Shown: piece by piece, positions 34,212-43,674 of the stretch | Layout of the letters: each line of letters starts with the position of its first letter | How positions within the stretch are numbered: position 1 is the stretch's first letter | Assembly: GCA_964481255.1 (NCBI GenBank) | Contig: CAYZTZ010000005.1 | Span: 1 to 64,000 of the forward strand | Source: UBA6911 sp964481255 | GTDB lineage: Bacteria > Acidobacteriota > UBA6911 | Reading direction: 5' to 3' | Length of the DNA stretch: 64,000 bases | Translations under genes and position numbers: made by a program | Notes under the pieces: model-generated | Databases searched by the model: none | What the model was told of the DNA's origin: nothing | What the model saw: only the letters and a program-made list of their open reading frames with translations

Positions 34212-34709
34212 TTTCGCCTTCTTGAGCTCGGCGTCCTGCCGCGCGACCCTGTCCGCCAGCTTTTTTTTGTACTGATGCAGGCTTTCCGCCAGAGCGGGAT
34301 CGCTTCGGGCGAGGATTTGCGCCGCCAGCACGGCGGCGTTGGAGGCGCCCATTTTGCCGATGCCCATGGTCGCCACGGGGACACCCGCGGGCATCATGGA
34401 GGTCGACAGCAGTGCGTCCAGCCCTTTCAACGGCGAGGAATCGATCGGGACGCCGATCACGGGCAGAATCGTATGCGCGGCGATCACGCCGGCAAGGTGG
34501 GCGGCGGCGCCGGCGCAGGCGATAACGGCCTGGACGCCCCGCTTCTCGAGTGCGGCCGCGTACCGGCGCGTCCGGTCCGGGGACCTGTGGGCGCTTGCAA
34601 CCGTCCATTCGAACGCAATGTTGAAATCCTTCAGGATTTGAATCATGTCCTGAATGACAGGGTAGTCGGATTCGCTTCCGAGAACGATTGCGACCTTGGG
34701 TTGAGTCAC
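34203..34709 (-). CDS. purE: 5-(carboxyamino)imidazole ribonucleotide mutase
   Basis: About 168 residues. The GTG start at 34709 is preferred: it stands 7 bases behind a GGAGG and places PKVAIVLGSESDYPV right at the N-terminus as in other PurE proteins. Alternatives are ATG 34721 and GTG 34733. Motifs: VASAHRSPDRTRRYAAAL, VIACAGAAAHLAGVIAAHT, PVIGVPIDSSPLKGLDALLS, MPAGVPVATMGIGKMGASNA. It moves the carboxylate from N5-CAIR to C4 in purine synthesis. The end overlaps mtaB, and purD lies just upstream on the same strand. Confidence 0.92.
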   Translation of the reverse strand: MTQPKVAIVLGSESDYPVIQDMIQILKDFNIAFEWTVASAHRSPDRTRRYAAALEKRGVQAVIACAGAAAHLAGVIAAHTILPVIGVPIDSSPLKGLDALLSTSMMPAGVPVATMGIGKMGASNAAVLAAQILARSDPALAESLHQYKKKLADRVARQDAELKKAKNV

Positions 34710-34747
34710 CGCTGCCTCCATTAGGATGGACACGCCGGGCGCCGTTT

Positions 34748-36046
34748 CTAGTTGAGCTTCGGGACCCGACCGGCGCCCAGACCCTTGGCCCCGATATCCC
34801 GGCGGTAGTGCATTCCCTCAAAGTGAATCTTATTGACGGCATCGTAAGCCGCCATCATGGCCGATGCAAGATTCCTGTCCGTCGCCGTCACGCCCAGGAC
34901 CCTGCCGCCGTCGGTCAGCAATCTGCCGTTTTCCAGACGGGTGCCCGCGTGAAACACGGCGACGCGGGGATCTTCCTCCGCCATTTCGAGCCCCGTAATG
35001 ACCTTGCCTTTGGCGTAGGATCCCGGGTAGCCGCCCGAGGCCAGCACCACGCAGACGGCGGCGCCGTCGTCCCAGACGGCCCTGTAATCCTTCAGGCGAC
35101 CTTCGCAGAGGGCTTCGCCAAGCTCCCCGAAATCGCTCTTCAGCCGCGGCAGGATCACCTGGCATTCCGGGTCGCCCATCCGGACATTAAATTCCAGGAC
35201 TTTCACCCCGCCGGGGGTCAGCATCAGGCCCGCGTACAGAATCCCCTGAAAAGGGGACCCCTCGTCGCGCATCCCATGGATCACGGGCTTTATGACCCTC
35301 GCGAGAATCTCGCTCTCGAGCCGCGGGCCAAGGATATCGTCGGTCGAATAAGCCCCCATACCCCCCGTATTGGGCCCCTGGTCGGCGTCAAAAACGGCCT
35401 TGTGATCGCGGGCGGCGACGGCCGGCAGAATCGTTTCACCGTCGGTGAACACGATATAGGAGGCCTCTACCCCCTCCAGGCATTCCTCGATGATGACGCG
35501 GTCCCCGGAATCGCCGAACTCCCTGTCGATCATGATCCGCCGGACGGCATCCCGCGCTTCGTCCCGGGTGCGCGAGACCACCACTCCCTTACCCGCCGCC
35601 AGCCCGTCGGCCTTGACGACGAGGGGGTAGCGCGCCTCCTGCGAGTCCAGATACGCGAGCGCGTCCCGCGCCCCGCCGAAAACGGCATAGGCGGCGGTGG
35701 GGACTCCATGCCGGGCCATGAAATCCTTGGCGAAGACCTTGCTGGATTCCAGACGGGCGGCCTCCCGCGTCGGGCCGAGAACCCTGATGCCGGCCGCCTT
35801 CAGCTGATCCGCCAAACCCGCGGCAAGAGGCGCCTCGGGACCGACGATGACGTAGTCGATCCTTTCCCGCAGCGCGAGATCGCGGACGGCGGCGGAATCG
35901 TGCGGCTGTACGGGCACGCACCGGGCGTCGCGCGAGATCCCGCCGTTGCCCGGCGCGCAGAAAACCGCCTGGACGCGCGGGCTCCGCCGGAGTTTCCACG
36001 CGAGCGTGTGTTCTCTCCCCCCGGAGCCGATGACAAGTATTCTCAT
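34748..36046 (-). CDS. purD: Phosphoribosylamine-glycine ligase
   Basis: 432 residues, standard for PurD, an ATP-grasp enzyme joining phosphoribosylamine and glycine in purine synthesis. Motifs: MRILVIGSGGREHTLAWKL, FCAPGNGGISRDARCV, VIVGPEAPLAAGLADQLKAA, FGPT-like VLGPTREAARLESSKVFAKD, YPLVVKADGLAAGKGVVV, VIIEECLEGVEASYIVFTDG, DHKAVFDADQGPNTGGMGAY and LEFNVRMGDPECQVILPRL. Followed by purE and mtaB in the same direction, a small purine operon. Confidence 0.95.
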   Translation of the reverse strand: MRILVIGSGGREHTLAWKLRRSPRVQAVFCAPGNGGISRDARCVPVQPHDSAAVRDLALRERIDYVIVGPEAPLAAGLADQLKAAGIRVLGPTREAARLESSKVFAKDFMARHGVPTAAYAVFGGARDALAYLDSQEARYPLVVKADGLAAGKGVVVSRTRDEARDAVRRIMIDREFGDSGDRVIIEECLEGVEASYIVFTDGETILPAVAARDHKAVFDADQGPNTGGMGAYSTDDILGPRLESEILARVIKPVIHGMRDEGSPFQGILYAGLMLTPGGVKVLEFNVRMGDPECQVILPRLKSDFGELGEALCEGRLKDYRAVWDDGAAVCVVLASGGYPGSYAKGKVITGLEMAEEDPRVAVFHAGTRLENGRLLTDGGRVLGVTATDRNLASAMMAAYDAVNKIHFEGMHYRRDIGAKGLGAGRVPKLN

Positions 36047-36134
36047 AAAAATCCTCGGCCTAATTCACGCGTTTTTCCAGAACAAAATTCGTATCCCGCG
36101 CCGGCCCTCGATCCGGCGCCGGGAAGGACGGGCG

Positions 36135-37052
36135 CTAAAACCTGTCGAGGTCCAGGCTTTTCAGGTAGGAACGCAGGGCGGGCCCCAGTTCCTCGTTGGC
36201 CAGGGCGACCTCGATCGTCGCCCGCAGGAAGCCGAGTTTGTCGCCCGCGTCGTGCCGTTTCCCCTGAAACCTGCAGGCCAGGACCCTTTCGCGGCCAAGC
36301 AGGCGGCGGAGCCCGTCCGTCAGCTGTATCTCCCCGCCGCTGCCCGTCTCGGTTTCCTCAAGGGCGTTAAAGATCGACGGCGTCAGGACATACCTCCCGA
36401 TAATGGCCAGGTTGGAGGGCGCTTCCTCCGGTCTCGGCTTCTCCACCATATCGCGGACATCAAACAGCCTGCCCGCGCTCCCCGGCACCGGCCGGCCCTG
36501 AATGATCCCGTACCTCCCCGCTTCCTGAACGGGGATCTCCGTGATCGCCACAACGCTGGTCCCGTACCGCTCATAAACGTCCATCAGCTGGCGGATGCAG
36601 GGCACCTCGGACACGATGACGTCGTCGCCGAGGAGCACCGCGAAAGGCTCGTCGTTCATCAGATTGCGGGCCACAAGAACGGCGTGCCCGAGCCCGAGAG
36701 CCTCTTTCTGCCGCACATACGCGATATGGACCATTTCGGATACGGCGCGCACGCGGTTCAGCAGATCGGATTTGCCCCGCTCCTCGAGAGTCTTTTCCAG
36801 TTCATAGGAAACATCGAAATGGTCCTCGATGGCGTTTTTCCCGCGCCCGGTCACGATGACAAGGGTTTCGAGCCCCGAGGCGACGGCCTCCTCCACCACG
36901 TACTGGATGATGGGCTTGTCCACCAGAGGCAGCATCTCCTTGGGCTGAGCTTTTGTCGCCGGGAGAAACCGGGTGCCCAAACCCGCGGCGGGGAAAACGG
37001 CTCTCCGGATCGGCGTCCTCTTGTATTTCCTGCCCGGCGGTCTGTCTTTCAT
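36135..37052 (-). CDS. galU: UTP-glucose-1-phosphate uridylyltransferase
   Basis: 305 residues from ATG 37052, which has GAAGAGG upstream; an ATG at 37109 would add 19 residues. Motifs: RRAVFPAAGLGTRFLPATKA, QPKEMLPLVDKPIIQYVVEE, VTGRGKNAIEDHFD, FAVLLGDDVIVSE, VVAITEIPVQEAGRYGII, DMVEKPRPEEAPSNLAIIGR, GGEIQLTDGL and RFQGKRHDAGDKLGFLRA. It makes UDP-glucose, a likely sugar donor for envelope glycans and possibly for the glucosylglycerate pathway at 26.4-30.6 kb. Confidence 0.93.
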   Translation of the reverse strand: MKDRPPGRKYKRTPIRRAVFPAAGLGTRFLPATKAQPKEMLPLVDKPIIQYVVEEAVASGLETLVIVTGRGKNAIEDHFDVSYELEKTLEERGKSDLLNRVRAVSEMVHIAYVRQKEALGLGHAVLVARNLMNDEPFAVLLGDDVIVSEVPCIRQLMDVYERYGTSVVAITEIPVQEAGRYGIIQGRPVPGSAGRLFDVRDMVEKPRPEEAPSNLAIIGRYVLTPSIFNALEETETGSGGEIQLTDGLRRLLGRERVLACRFQGKRHDAGDKLGFLRATIEVALANEELGPALRSYLKSLDLDRF

Positions 37053-37291
37053 AGGCCTCTTCCCGATATTCGGCAAGCTTTTTTCCCTTCTAAAACGTGA
37101 TTGAAACAACGGCCTTCGGCAATGTCAATGGAAGAATGCAAACACCCCTGCAGGCGGGCCGGCGGTCCAGGCGCGCAGAACCCCGGGCTTCCAATTGCCG
37201 GCCCTTTTCGGGCGCAGGGGGAACGCATTCGCCGCGAGGCCGGGAAAAGGAGGCGTTTCAATGATAGAATGCCGGATGGGGGAGAGCGCTT

Positions 37292-38569
37292 ATGCTGGAC
37301 AAAAACTTTATTCGCGAGAACCTGGACTATGTGCGCGAAAGGCTGGCCGCGCGCGGAGGCCGGTATCCCTTGGACGAGCTCATGGCGGCCGACGCGGAGT
37401 GGAAAGGCGTCCTTCTTCGCTGCGAAGAGCTCCGCCGGCAGCGCAACGAAGCCTCCGAAGCCATCGGAAGGATGAAGCGCGCCGGAGAAGACACCGCCAA
37501 CCAGCAGGCGAAGGTGAAGGAGATTTCGAACGAGATCAAATCGCTGGAAGAGGCGGCGCGCCTTCTCGAGGAACGCCTGAATTCCTTTCTCCACAACATC
37601 CCCAACCTGCCGCACAGCTCGGTTCCCGTGGGGTGCGACGAAACCGTAAACCGGGAAGTCCGGCGCTGGGGGAGCGCCCCGGAGTTCGACTTCGAGCCGC
37701 TGGACCACGTGGATATCGGAACTTCCCTGGGAATCCTGGACATGGAGCGGGCGGCCAAGATCGCGGGCGGGCGTTTTTCGCTCCTGCGCGGGGCCGGGGC
37801 CCTCATGGAAAGGGCCCTGATCAACTTCATGCTGGACGTCCACACCAGGCATCACGGGTATCAGGAAGTGCTCCCGCCTTTTATGGCCAATTCCGCCAGC
37901 CTGTTCGGGACGGGGAACCTCCCCAAGTTCGCCGAGGATCTCTTCAAGGTCGAAGGGACGGACTATTACCTCATCCCCACGGCCGAGGTCCCCGTCACCA
38001 ACATCTACCAGAACGAAGTCCTGGAGAAGGCGGAGCTGCCGAAAAAATTCGCGGCCTACACCCCCTGCTTCCGCAGCGAGGCCGGTTCCTACGGCAAGGA
38101 CGTGCGCGGTCTCATACGCCAGCATCAATTCAACAAGGTGGAGCTCGTCAAGTTCGCCGAGCCGTCCGTTTCCTACGATGAGCTGGAGTCCCTGACCCGC
38201 GACGCGGAGGACATCCTTCAGCGCCTGGGCCTGCACTACCGCGTCGTGGTCCTCTGCACGGGGGATATGGGATTCGCAAGCGCCAAGACCTACGACCTGG
38301 AAGTGTGGCTGCCGAGCCAGCGGCGCTTCCGCGAGATCTCCTCCTGCAGCAATTTCGAGGCCTTTCAGGCCAGGCGCGCCAACATCCGGTTCCGGGGCGA
38401 AGACGGTAAACGGCACTATGTGCACACCCTGAACGGCTCGGGCGTCGCCATCGGGAGGACCTGGCTTGCCATCGTCGAAAACTACCAGCAACGGGACGGC
38501 TCCGTCGTTATTCCGGAAGCCTTGAGACCGTATATGGGGGGCATGGAGGTCATTCGGAAAGGAGATTAG
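37292..38569 (+). CDS. serS: Seryl-tRNA synthetase
   Basis: 425 residues. The N-terminal coiled-coil arm (residues about 30-105, LRCEELRRQRNEASEAIGRM) binds the long variable arm of tRNA-Ser. Class II motifs: ALINFMLDVHTRHHGYQEVL (motif 1 region), FRSEAGSYGKDVRGLIRQHQ (motif 2) and NGSGVAIGRTWLAIVENYQQ (motif 3). TAEVPVTN and EISSCSNFEAFQARRANI are also present. Ribosome site GGGGGAG before ATG 37292. Divergent from galU. Confidence 0.96.
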   Translation: MLDKNFIRENLDYVRERLAARGGRYPLDELMAADAEWKGVLLRCEELRRQRNEASEAIGRMKRAGEDTANQQAKVKEISNEIKSLEEAARLLEERLNSFLHNIPNLPHSSVPVGCDETVNREVRRWGSAPEFDFEPLDHVDIGTSLGILDMERAAKIAGGRFSLLRGAGALMERALINFMLDVHTRHHGYQEVLPPFMANSASLFGTGNLPKFAEDLFKVEGTDYYLIPTAEVPVTNIYQNEVLEKAELPKKFAAYTPCFRSEAGSYGKDVRGLIRQHQFNKVELVKFAEPSVSYDELESLTRDAEDILQRLGLHYRVVVLCTGDMGFASAKTYDLEVWLPSQRRFREISSCSNFEAFQARRANIRFRGEDGKRHYVHTLNGSGVAIGRTWLAIVENYQQRDGSVVIPEALRPYMGGMEVIRKGD

Positions 38570-38896
38570 GCGATCCGTCACCTGCCATCGCCGCCGGACT
38601 CCGCCGACGAGCTTGCCCAGGCCGCTTCGCAGGAAAATTAGAGAGACCACGGGGTTATGGAGGTCGTGCAGCTGCCGCCAGTGACGGGCGTCCGGGCGCC
38701 CCATCATGGAATGAGGTGAGCCCATAATGACATCCCCCGCTGAGATGGAAAAGTACCGGAAAGAGTCCGAGGGGGACGACGCGGATACGGCGAGAGAATA
38801 AAATTTATCTGAAGAACTGCAGGGCGGGCGCAGGAATACCTGTCCGGACCTCTTGCGGGCCGGATCCTGCCGCTCCACTGTCTATAGAGCGAACTG
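38570..38896. other. Intergenic stretch before the accessory region
   Basis: No convincing gene. It marks the junction between the conserved housekeeping block and the glycyl-radical-enzyme locus. A minus-strand segment reads HWRQLHDLHNPVVSLIFL, faintly like a histidine-kinase H box, but without context it cannot be called. Confidence 0.5.
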
Positions 38897-39817
38897 ATGA
38901 GCCATTCGGAAGATGGAATCATATTCAACATCCAGGGCTATTGCCTCCACGACGGCCCCGGCATTCGCACGACGGTGTTTCTGAAAGGATGCCCTCTGCG
39001 CTGCCTTTGGTGCCAGAATCCGGAATCTCATTCCTTCAGTCCCGAACTTCTCTTTACGGAGGAAAGGTGCACGGCGTGCGGGAAGTGCGTCCAGGCCTGC
39101 CCCGAGCATGCAATCCGCCTGCACGGGAAAGCGTCGCAAACCGACCGAAGGCTCTGCAAAGGCACAGGGTTGTGTGTCGATGCCTGTCCCAACGAAGCCA
39201 GAGCCATAATCGGGCGCCGGGCAACGGCCGACGAGGTTTTCAAAGAGATCGCCGCCGATTCATTGTTCTACCAGGCGTCGGGCGGCGGCGTGACATTGAG
39301 CGGAGGAGAGCCTCTGGCGCAACCTGAGTTCGCGGCCGGCATTCTAAAGAAATGCCGGGACGCAGGGTTTCACACCGCGCTGGACACTTGCGGACACGCC
39401 GACTGGACGGCGGCACGAGAGGTCCTGCGCTATGTCGACCTTGTGCTCTTTGATTTCAAGCACATGAATCCCGAAATGCATAGGAGACATACAGGGGTAA
39501 CCAATGAACGGATCCTGCAGAACGCGGAAAAGATCCACCATGAGATGTCGATACCGATGCAAGCCCGCGTGACCCTCGTTCCCGGTTTCAACGATTCCCC
39601 TGAAAACCTCGAGGCCACCGCCCGATTCATCGCCGGCACACTCTCGAACGCCGTCCCTGTTCATCTGCTTCCCTACCACCGCCTTGGAGAGGCAAAATGG
39701 GAGAGGTTGGGAAGGAAAAATGAGACCGCGGCCATCGAGATTCCCGGCGAGCGGCAGTTGATGGAATGCCGCCGGATTTTTGAGTCCTTCGGCCTGACTG
39801 TAACGACGGGCGGTTGA
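38897..39817 (+). CDS. Glycyl-radical-enzyme activating protein (radical SAM), activase 1
   Basis: 306 residues. It would install the glycyl radical in the neighbouring enzyme using SAM and a 4Fe-4S cluster. Radical-SAM motif: GPGIRTTVFLKGCPLRCLWC (Cx3Cx2C), followed by QNPES. A two-cluster ferredoxin insert follows: CTACGKCVQACPEHA is complete, while the second, CKGTGLCVDACPNEA, has Thr at the second Cys position and so only three of four ligands. SGGGVTLSGGEPLAQPEFAA, DTCGHADW and LVLFDFKHMNPEMHRRHTGV are typical of the PFL-activase family. It lies 50 bases before the radical enzyme. Confidence 0.9.
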   Translation: MSHSEDGIIFNIQGYCLHDGPGIRTTVFLKGCPLRCLWCQNPESHSFSPELLFTEERCTACGKCVQACPEHAIRLHGKASQTDRRLCKGTGLCVDACPNEARAIIGRRATADEVFKEIAADSLFYQASGGGVTLSGGEPLAQPEFAAGILKKCRDAGFHTALDTCGHADWTAAREVLRYVDLVLFDFKHMNPEMHRRHTGVTNERILQNAEKIHHEMSIPMQARVTLVPGFNDSPENLEATARFIAGTLSNAVPVHLLPYHRLGEAKWERLGRKNETAAIEIPGERQLMECRRIFESFGLTVTTGG

Positions 39818-39867
39818 TCCGCAATTCCGGCATTGGGATTCCATGTCGGGAACAGGAGAGGCGTCTT

Positions 39868-42258
39868 ATGGAAACACCGGCAGACAGAATACGCAGGAGA
39901 GGCTTTCCCTTATGTATAGAGAAGGCCCGCCTGATTACCGAATCCTATCAACAAACGGAAGGCGAGCCGCCCATCCTCCGGTGCGCCAAGGCGTTCTCCC
40001 ATATGCTGGAGAATATGCCCGTATTGATAGATAAAGACGAGCTTTTCGTCGGCGAAGGAGCCAGCAAACCCTGGGGGGCCGAAATGGACCCATTTCTGGG
40101 GGTGTGGCGGGAAGAGGAGGTCCGGGCTGCAGCGGAGGAGGGGATTATCACCGTTGACGAAATGGACTGGCCCCTGTTCAGAGAGCTCGGCAGGTACTGG
40201 GAAAGGAAGTGCTCGGAGTACGTTCAATCGAAGCTGTACGACGAGAGAATATTCCGATACCTGCAGCTCGGCATTACGCTTCCGCCGATGAAAAGAAAGG
40301 ACGAATTCCGAGGAGCCTACGCCGGAAGCGGACTCTGCCTGTCCTTTGCCTTTACCGATTGCTATACGGACTTCTCCAGGTGGCTGAACGGATTGAATCC
40401 GATAATTCTGGAAGCGGAAGAAGAACTCCGGAACCTGAGGTTTTTCAATCTGGACGACGTGGGGAAAAAACTGTTTTTGGAATCGGCCATCATGGTCCTT
40501 AAAGCCGTCATCCGGCTGGCCGAAAGATATGCCGAGGCCGCCGAGGCACTGGCGGAAAAAGAGGGAAACTCCCGGCGGAAAGAAGAGCTGCGGAGAATTG
40601 CGCAAGCATGCCGTCGGACGCCGGCGCATCGTCCCGACGGATTTTACCAGGCGATGCAGTCGCTATGGTTCAATCAACTCCTGTCCGCCCCCACCTCGAC
40701 CCATAATCTGGGCCGATTCGATCAGTATATGTACCCGTTTTATAAAAAGGACATCGAGGAAGGCCGCATCGACAATGAGGAAGTCTTGCGCCTGTTGTGC
40801 GAATTGCGCATCAAATGCATGCGGCCGGAGAATATAAAGCTCTCAAGCGCCAAGCGATCGCAGCATGCAGGCTTTGCCAAATGGCGGAACATGACCATCG
40901 GGGGCGTCACAGCGGACGGGAAAGACGCCGGCAATGAATTGACCTACCTGGTCCTGGAGGCGGCCTGCAGGCTCAGAACGGCGCATCACACCATTACGCT
41001 GCGAGTTCACGAAGAAACGCCGGAAGACCTGCTGATAAAGGCCCTGGAGGTCGTCAAAACGGGCATCGGCATGCCGGCCCTGGCGCTGGACAAATCCTTC
41101 CTGGATTATCTGACCTCCGGGGGCGTACCGGCGGAGGATGCCCGGAATTACCACCTTGCCGGGTGTGTGGATCCGGCCATTCCGGGAAAAGCGAGTTTCC
41201 TGGCGGGCGGTTTTTTCGTGGTGCCCAAGGTTCTGGAAATCTTCCTCTATGACGGAGTGGATCCGCGCACAGGCCTGGAAGCCTATTCCGTCAAGCGCCC
41301 GGTTGAGGATATTGAAACGTTCGAAGAGTTCTACGAGGCGTTCAAAAACGCTCTGTCCTATTTTATCGGTCTGTGGCATGAACACAGCTTCCTCAGCGGA
41401 CATCCCCAGGACTACTACGATGCGGTTGAAATTCTGGAAACGGTCCTTCTGCAGGATGGAATCAAGACCGGCAAGCCCCTGTCGAGGAGAAGGCCGGTCC
41501 CGCCGTATGACTTCAGGGCGGCGATGGTGCCTGTCGGCGCCATCAATGCGGCGGACTCTCTGGCGACTATCAGGATGCTGGTCTTCGACGAAAAGAAGTT
41601 TTCCATGAAGGCGCTGAAACAGGCATTGTCTGCGAACTGGGAAGGACACGAAAATATCAGGAAAATGTGCCTGCAGGCGCCCAAGTATGGAAACGACGAC
41701 GACTTTGCGGACTCCATCGCCAGGGAACTCTACAGGTTTCTTATCGACGAGGAAGCGAAATATCTCACCTTCGGCCGCCCCGAACATGGAAAAATCCGGG
41801 GGATTGGAGGAGCCTCCATCTCATCCATGTTTGCAGGCGGCACCATCGTCGGAGCAACTCCCGACGGCAGATACGCCGGAACAACCTTGGCCGATGGAAC
41901 AGCCTCTCCCGCCCAGGGCCGGGACACCCGCGGGCCCACCGCAATGCTCCGGAGCGCGGCCAAGATCGACCAGTCTCTGTGCGCATCCACGCTGCTGAAC
42001 GTAAAGCTTCACCCGTCGTGCCTGTCAAGCCGGGAGGACCTGAAAAAACTGGGGAGCCTCGTCAAGGCCTACGCTGCCATGGGAGGCAAATGGATTCAGT
42101 TCAACGTCGTCGGAAACGACCAGCTGCTCGAAGCCCAGAAGTTCCCCGAAAAGCATCGCGACTTGATTGTGAGAGTGGCCGGATACAGCGCCTATTTTGT
42201 GGACCTGAATAAAGGCGTCCAGGATGACATTATCCGGCGAATGGAGGTCAGCATTTAA
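39868..42258 (+). CDS. Glycyl radical enzyme 1 (PFL/glycerol-dehydratase superfamily)
   Basis: 796 residues from ATG 39868 (AGGAGA ribosome site). The PFL-like domain occupies residues about 10-650. The active-site thiyl Cys is C433 in YHLAGCVDPAIPGKASF; many lyases and hydratases of this superfamily have Glu two residues later, but here it is Asp435. The C-terminal glycyl motif DLIVRVAGYSAYFVDLNKG is intact with Gly772. PKYGNDDDFADSIARELYR is also typical. The substrate cannot be told: candidates include dehydratase, decarboxylase or C-C lyase subgroups. No small subunits of the benzylsuccinate-synthase or hydroxyphenylacetate-decarboxylase type lie nearby. Activase 1 is adjacent. Confidence 0.9.
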   Translation: METPADRIRRRGFPLCIEKARLITESYQQTEGEPPILRCAKAFSHMLENMPVLIDKDELFVGEGASKPWGAEMDPFLGVWREEEVRAAAEEGIITVDEMDWPLFRELGRYWERKCSEYVQSKLYDERIFRYLQLGITLPPMKRKDEFRGAYAGSGLCLSFAFTDCYTDFSRWLNGLNPIILEAEEELRNLRFFNLDDVGKKLFLESAIMVLKAVIRLAERYAEAAEALAEKEGNSRRKEELRRIAQACRRTPAHRPDGFYQAMQSLWFNQLLSAPTSTHNLGRFDQYMYPFYKKDIEEGRIDNEEVLRLLCELRIKCMRPENIKLSSAKRSQHAGFAKWRNMTIGGVTADGKDAGNELTYLVLEAACRLRTAHHTITLRVHEETPEDLLIKALEVVKTGIGMPALALDKSFLDYLTSGGVPAEDARNYHLAGCVDPAIPGKASFLAGGFFVVPKVLEIFLYDGVDPRTGLEAYSVKRPVEDIETFEEFYEAFKNALSYFIGLWHEHSFLSGHPQDYYDAVEILETVLLQDGIKTGKPLSRRRPVPPYDFRAAMVPVGAINAADSLATIRMLVFDEKKFSMKALKQALSANWEGHENIRKMCLQAPKYGNDDDFADSIARELYRFLIDEEAKYLTFGRPEHGKIRGIGGASISSMFAGGTIVGATPDGRYAGTTLADGTASPAQGRDTRGPTAMLRSAAKIDQSLCASTLLNVKLHPSCLSSREDLKKLGSLVKAYAAMGGKWIQFNVVGNDQLLEAQKFPEKHRDLIVRVAGYSAYFVDLNKGVQDDIIRRMEVSI

Positions 42259-42674
42259 GGAGCGTGGCCCTTATTCTTCGAAAGGGCTGAGGGGTCGTGC
42301 GCCGGTATCCTTGCGCCGAGGAGCCGCCGGCAGCGCGCAGGCCGATCTTTGACGGCTGTTTCCCCGCCAGGCAAAACCGGGGCTGCAACAACCGGCAAAA
42401 TTCATTCGTCGTAAAAGGGAGGGCCCGCGGTCCGGCCCGCAGAGGCCGTTCACCGGCTTGATCGGCCGTCGAAGGGAAAACGGACGGAAGGCGGTTGGTT
42501 CCCCGCCGCAGATTGCCGCTTGCGCCGCGATACACGCCGGACCGCCGGGCAGTTCGTCCAGCCTCGATCCAGAAGCGGGATGAAGGAATAAGTCTTTCGG
42601 AGCTACGGCTCCTCAACCCCAGCCGGTGCGGATTCCGCGAAACAATCTCCCGCATCATCCGGCGGCAAGTCCGC
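42259..42674. other. Intergenic stretch
   Basis: GC-rich spacer between the ends of the convergent glycyl radical enzyme and NTF2-like genes. Open frames here lack motifs and ribosome sites. No clear terminator hairpin was found. Confidence 0.5.
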
Positions 42675-43610
42675 CTATTTGCAGATCGGCTCGCTCGGCC
42701 AGCCCATGGATTTGGAGCCGGCGCCGACGACGGCTTGGATCAAATCCACTTTGCCGTTTCTCATCCGGAACATATGGAAATCCGGCAGGCTGCCCGCGAA
42801 ATGCACATAGGCGACAACCGTTCCCGCTTCGACATCCACCAGGAAGCGCCGCGGGCCGTGGTTGGTAATAACCAAGCCCTTCGGAGAGCAATCATGGGCC
42901 GTCATCTTGACGCCGCCCATCATTCCCCCGCCTCTGGTGGTCTGAAAGCCGTTCTCCCAGCGATCACAAACCTCGGCAAACGGCGTGTGCACCTTGGGAT
43001 TTTGGGCGAACATATCAAAATAATCGTCCGCGGCCGCCATCATGGCCAGCCGGCTGCTTCGCTGTTCCTCGGGGATGATGCTTTCCCAATCCTGGTCTCT
43101 GGTTTCCAGCACGTTTGCGGCATTGAACGCAAATTCCGTCTCCCGGGCGACGAATGTTTCAATTTCCGTAATCTGCCGGTCTTCAACCTTGAGCCGGACC
43201 CCGTAGAGAATGGGCCGGATGGCGCCGTCTGCAGGCGGTTTCGCCGAAAGGCCGGCAAAAGGTGATTTGGAGGCCGGCGCGGGTGTCTTGGGGGCTGTGT
43301 ATTTCTCTTCAATCACGACGTTGGAATGGGTGCCGCACTTATAGGTGTCGATCAGATCGCGCTTGAGAAGAGTTTTTCCTGCGGTTTTCCAAAAGCCCTC
43401 TCCTACGGGCATCTCGACGCCGTTTTCCGTGAATCTCACCCTGGCGGCGAGCGGGAGACTCGATGGATTGTGCGCCTCGAGGGCGCGGAAATACTGTCCG
43501 ATAATTTCCTTCAGGCCGTCGCGTGTGCAGGCCGATTGCGCGTAGGCAGAGACGAGACTGCCGCAGGCCATCATTGCTAAAACCCAAGAGTATCGTGCAA
43601 TTTGTTTCAT
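42675..43610 (-). CDS. Exported NTF2/SnoaL-like protein (resembles DUF8021)
   Basis: 311 residues with a signal peptide (MKQIARYSWVLAMMACGSLV, then SAYAQS). The mature part starts CTRDGLKEIIGQYFRALEAH, NPSSLPLAARVRFTENGVEM, PVGEGFWKTAGKTLLKRDLI, followed by GVRLKVEDRQITEIETFVAR. These resemble secreted SnoaL/NTF2-type proteins that enclose small hydrophobic ligands; the family label rests on recall and is tentative. Residues around 100-130 form a Pro/Ala-rich insert. The end (LPDFHMFRMRNGKVDLIQAV) is a second beta unit, so two related cones are possible. Function unknown. Confidence 0.7.
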   Translation of the reverse strand: MKQIARYSWVLAMMACGSLVSAYAQSACTRDGLKEIIGQYFRALEAHNPSSLPLAARVRFTENGVEMPVGEGFWKTAGKTLLKRDLIDTYKCGTHSNVVIEEKYTAPKTPAPASKSPFAGLSAKPPADGAIRPILYGVRLKVEDRQITEIETFVARETEFAFNAANVLETRDQDWESIIPEEQRSSRLAMMAAADDYFDMFAQNPKVHTPFAEVCDRWENGFQTTRGGGMMGGVKMTAHDCSPKGLVITNHGPRRFLVDVEAGTVVAYVHFAGSLPDFHMFRMRNGKVDLIQAVVGAGSKSMGWPSEPICK

Positions 43611-43674
43611 TCCCTAATTCTCCTGAAAAAAGTTGACAGAGCCGTCATGGATTATTCCCTGCCCTATTGCCGGT

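Noticed and set aside
37049..38878. 609-codon minus-strand frame across serS
   Set aside because: It is antisense to an unmistakable seryl-tRNA synthetase and shows no motif. Its upstream end contains a faint kinase-like H-box pattern, too weak to call.
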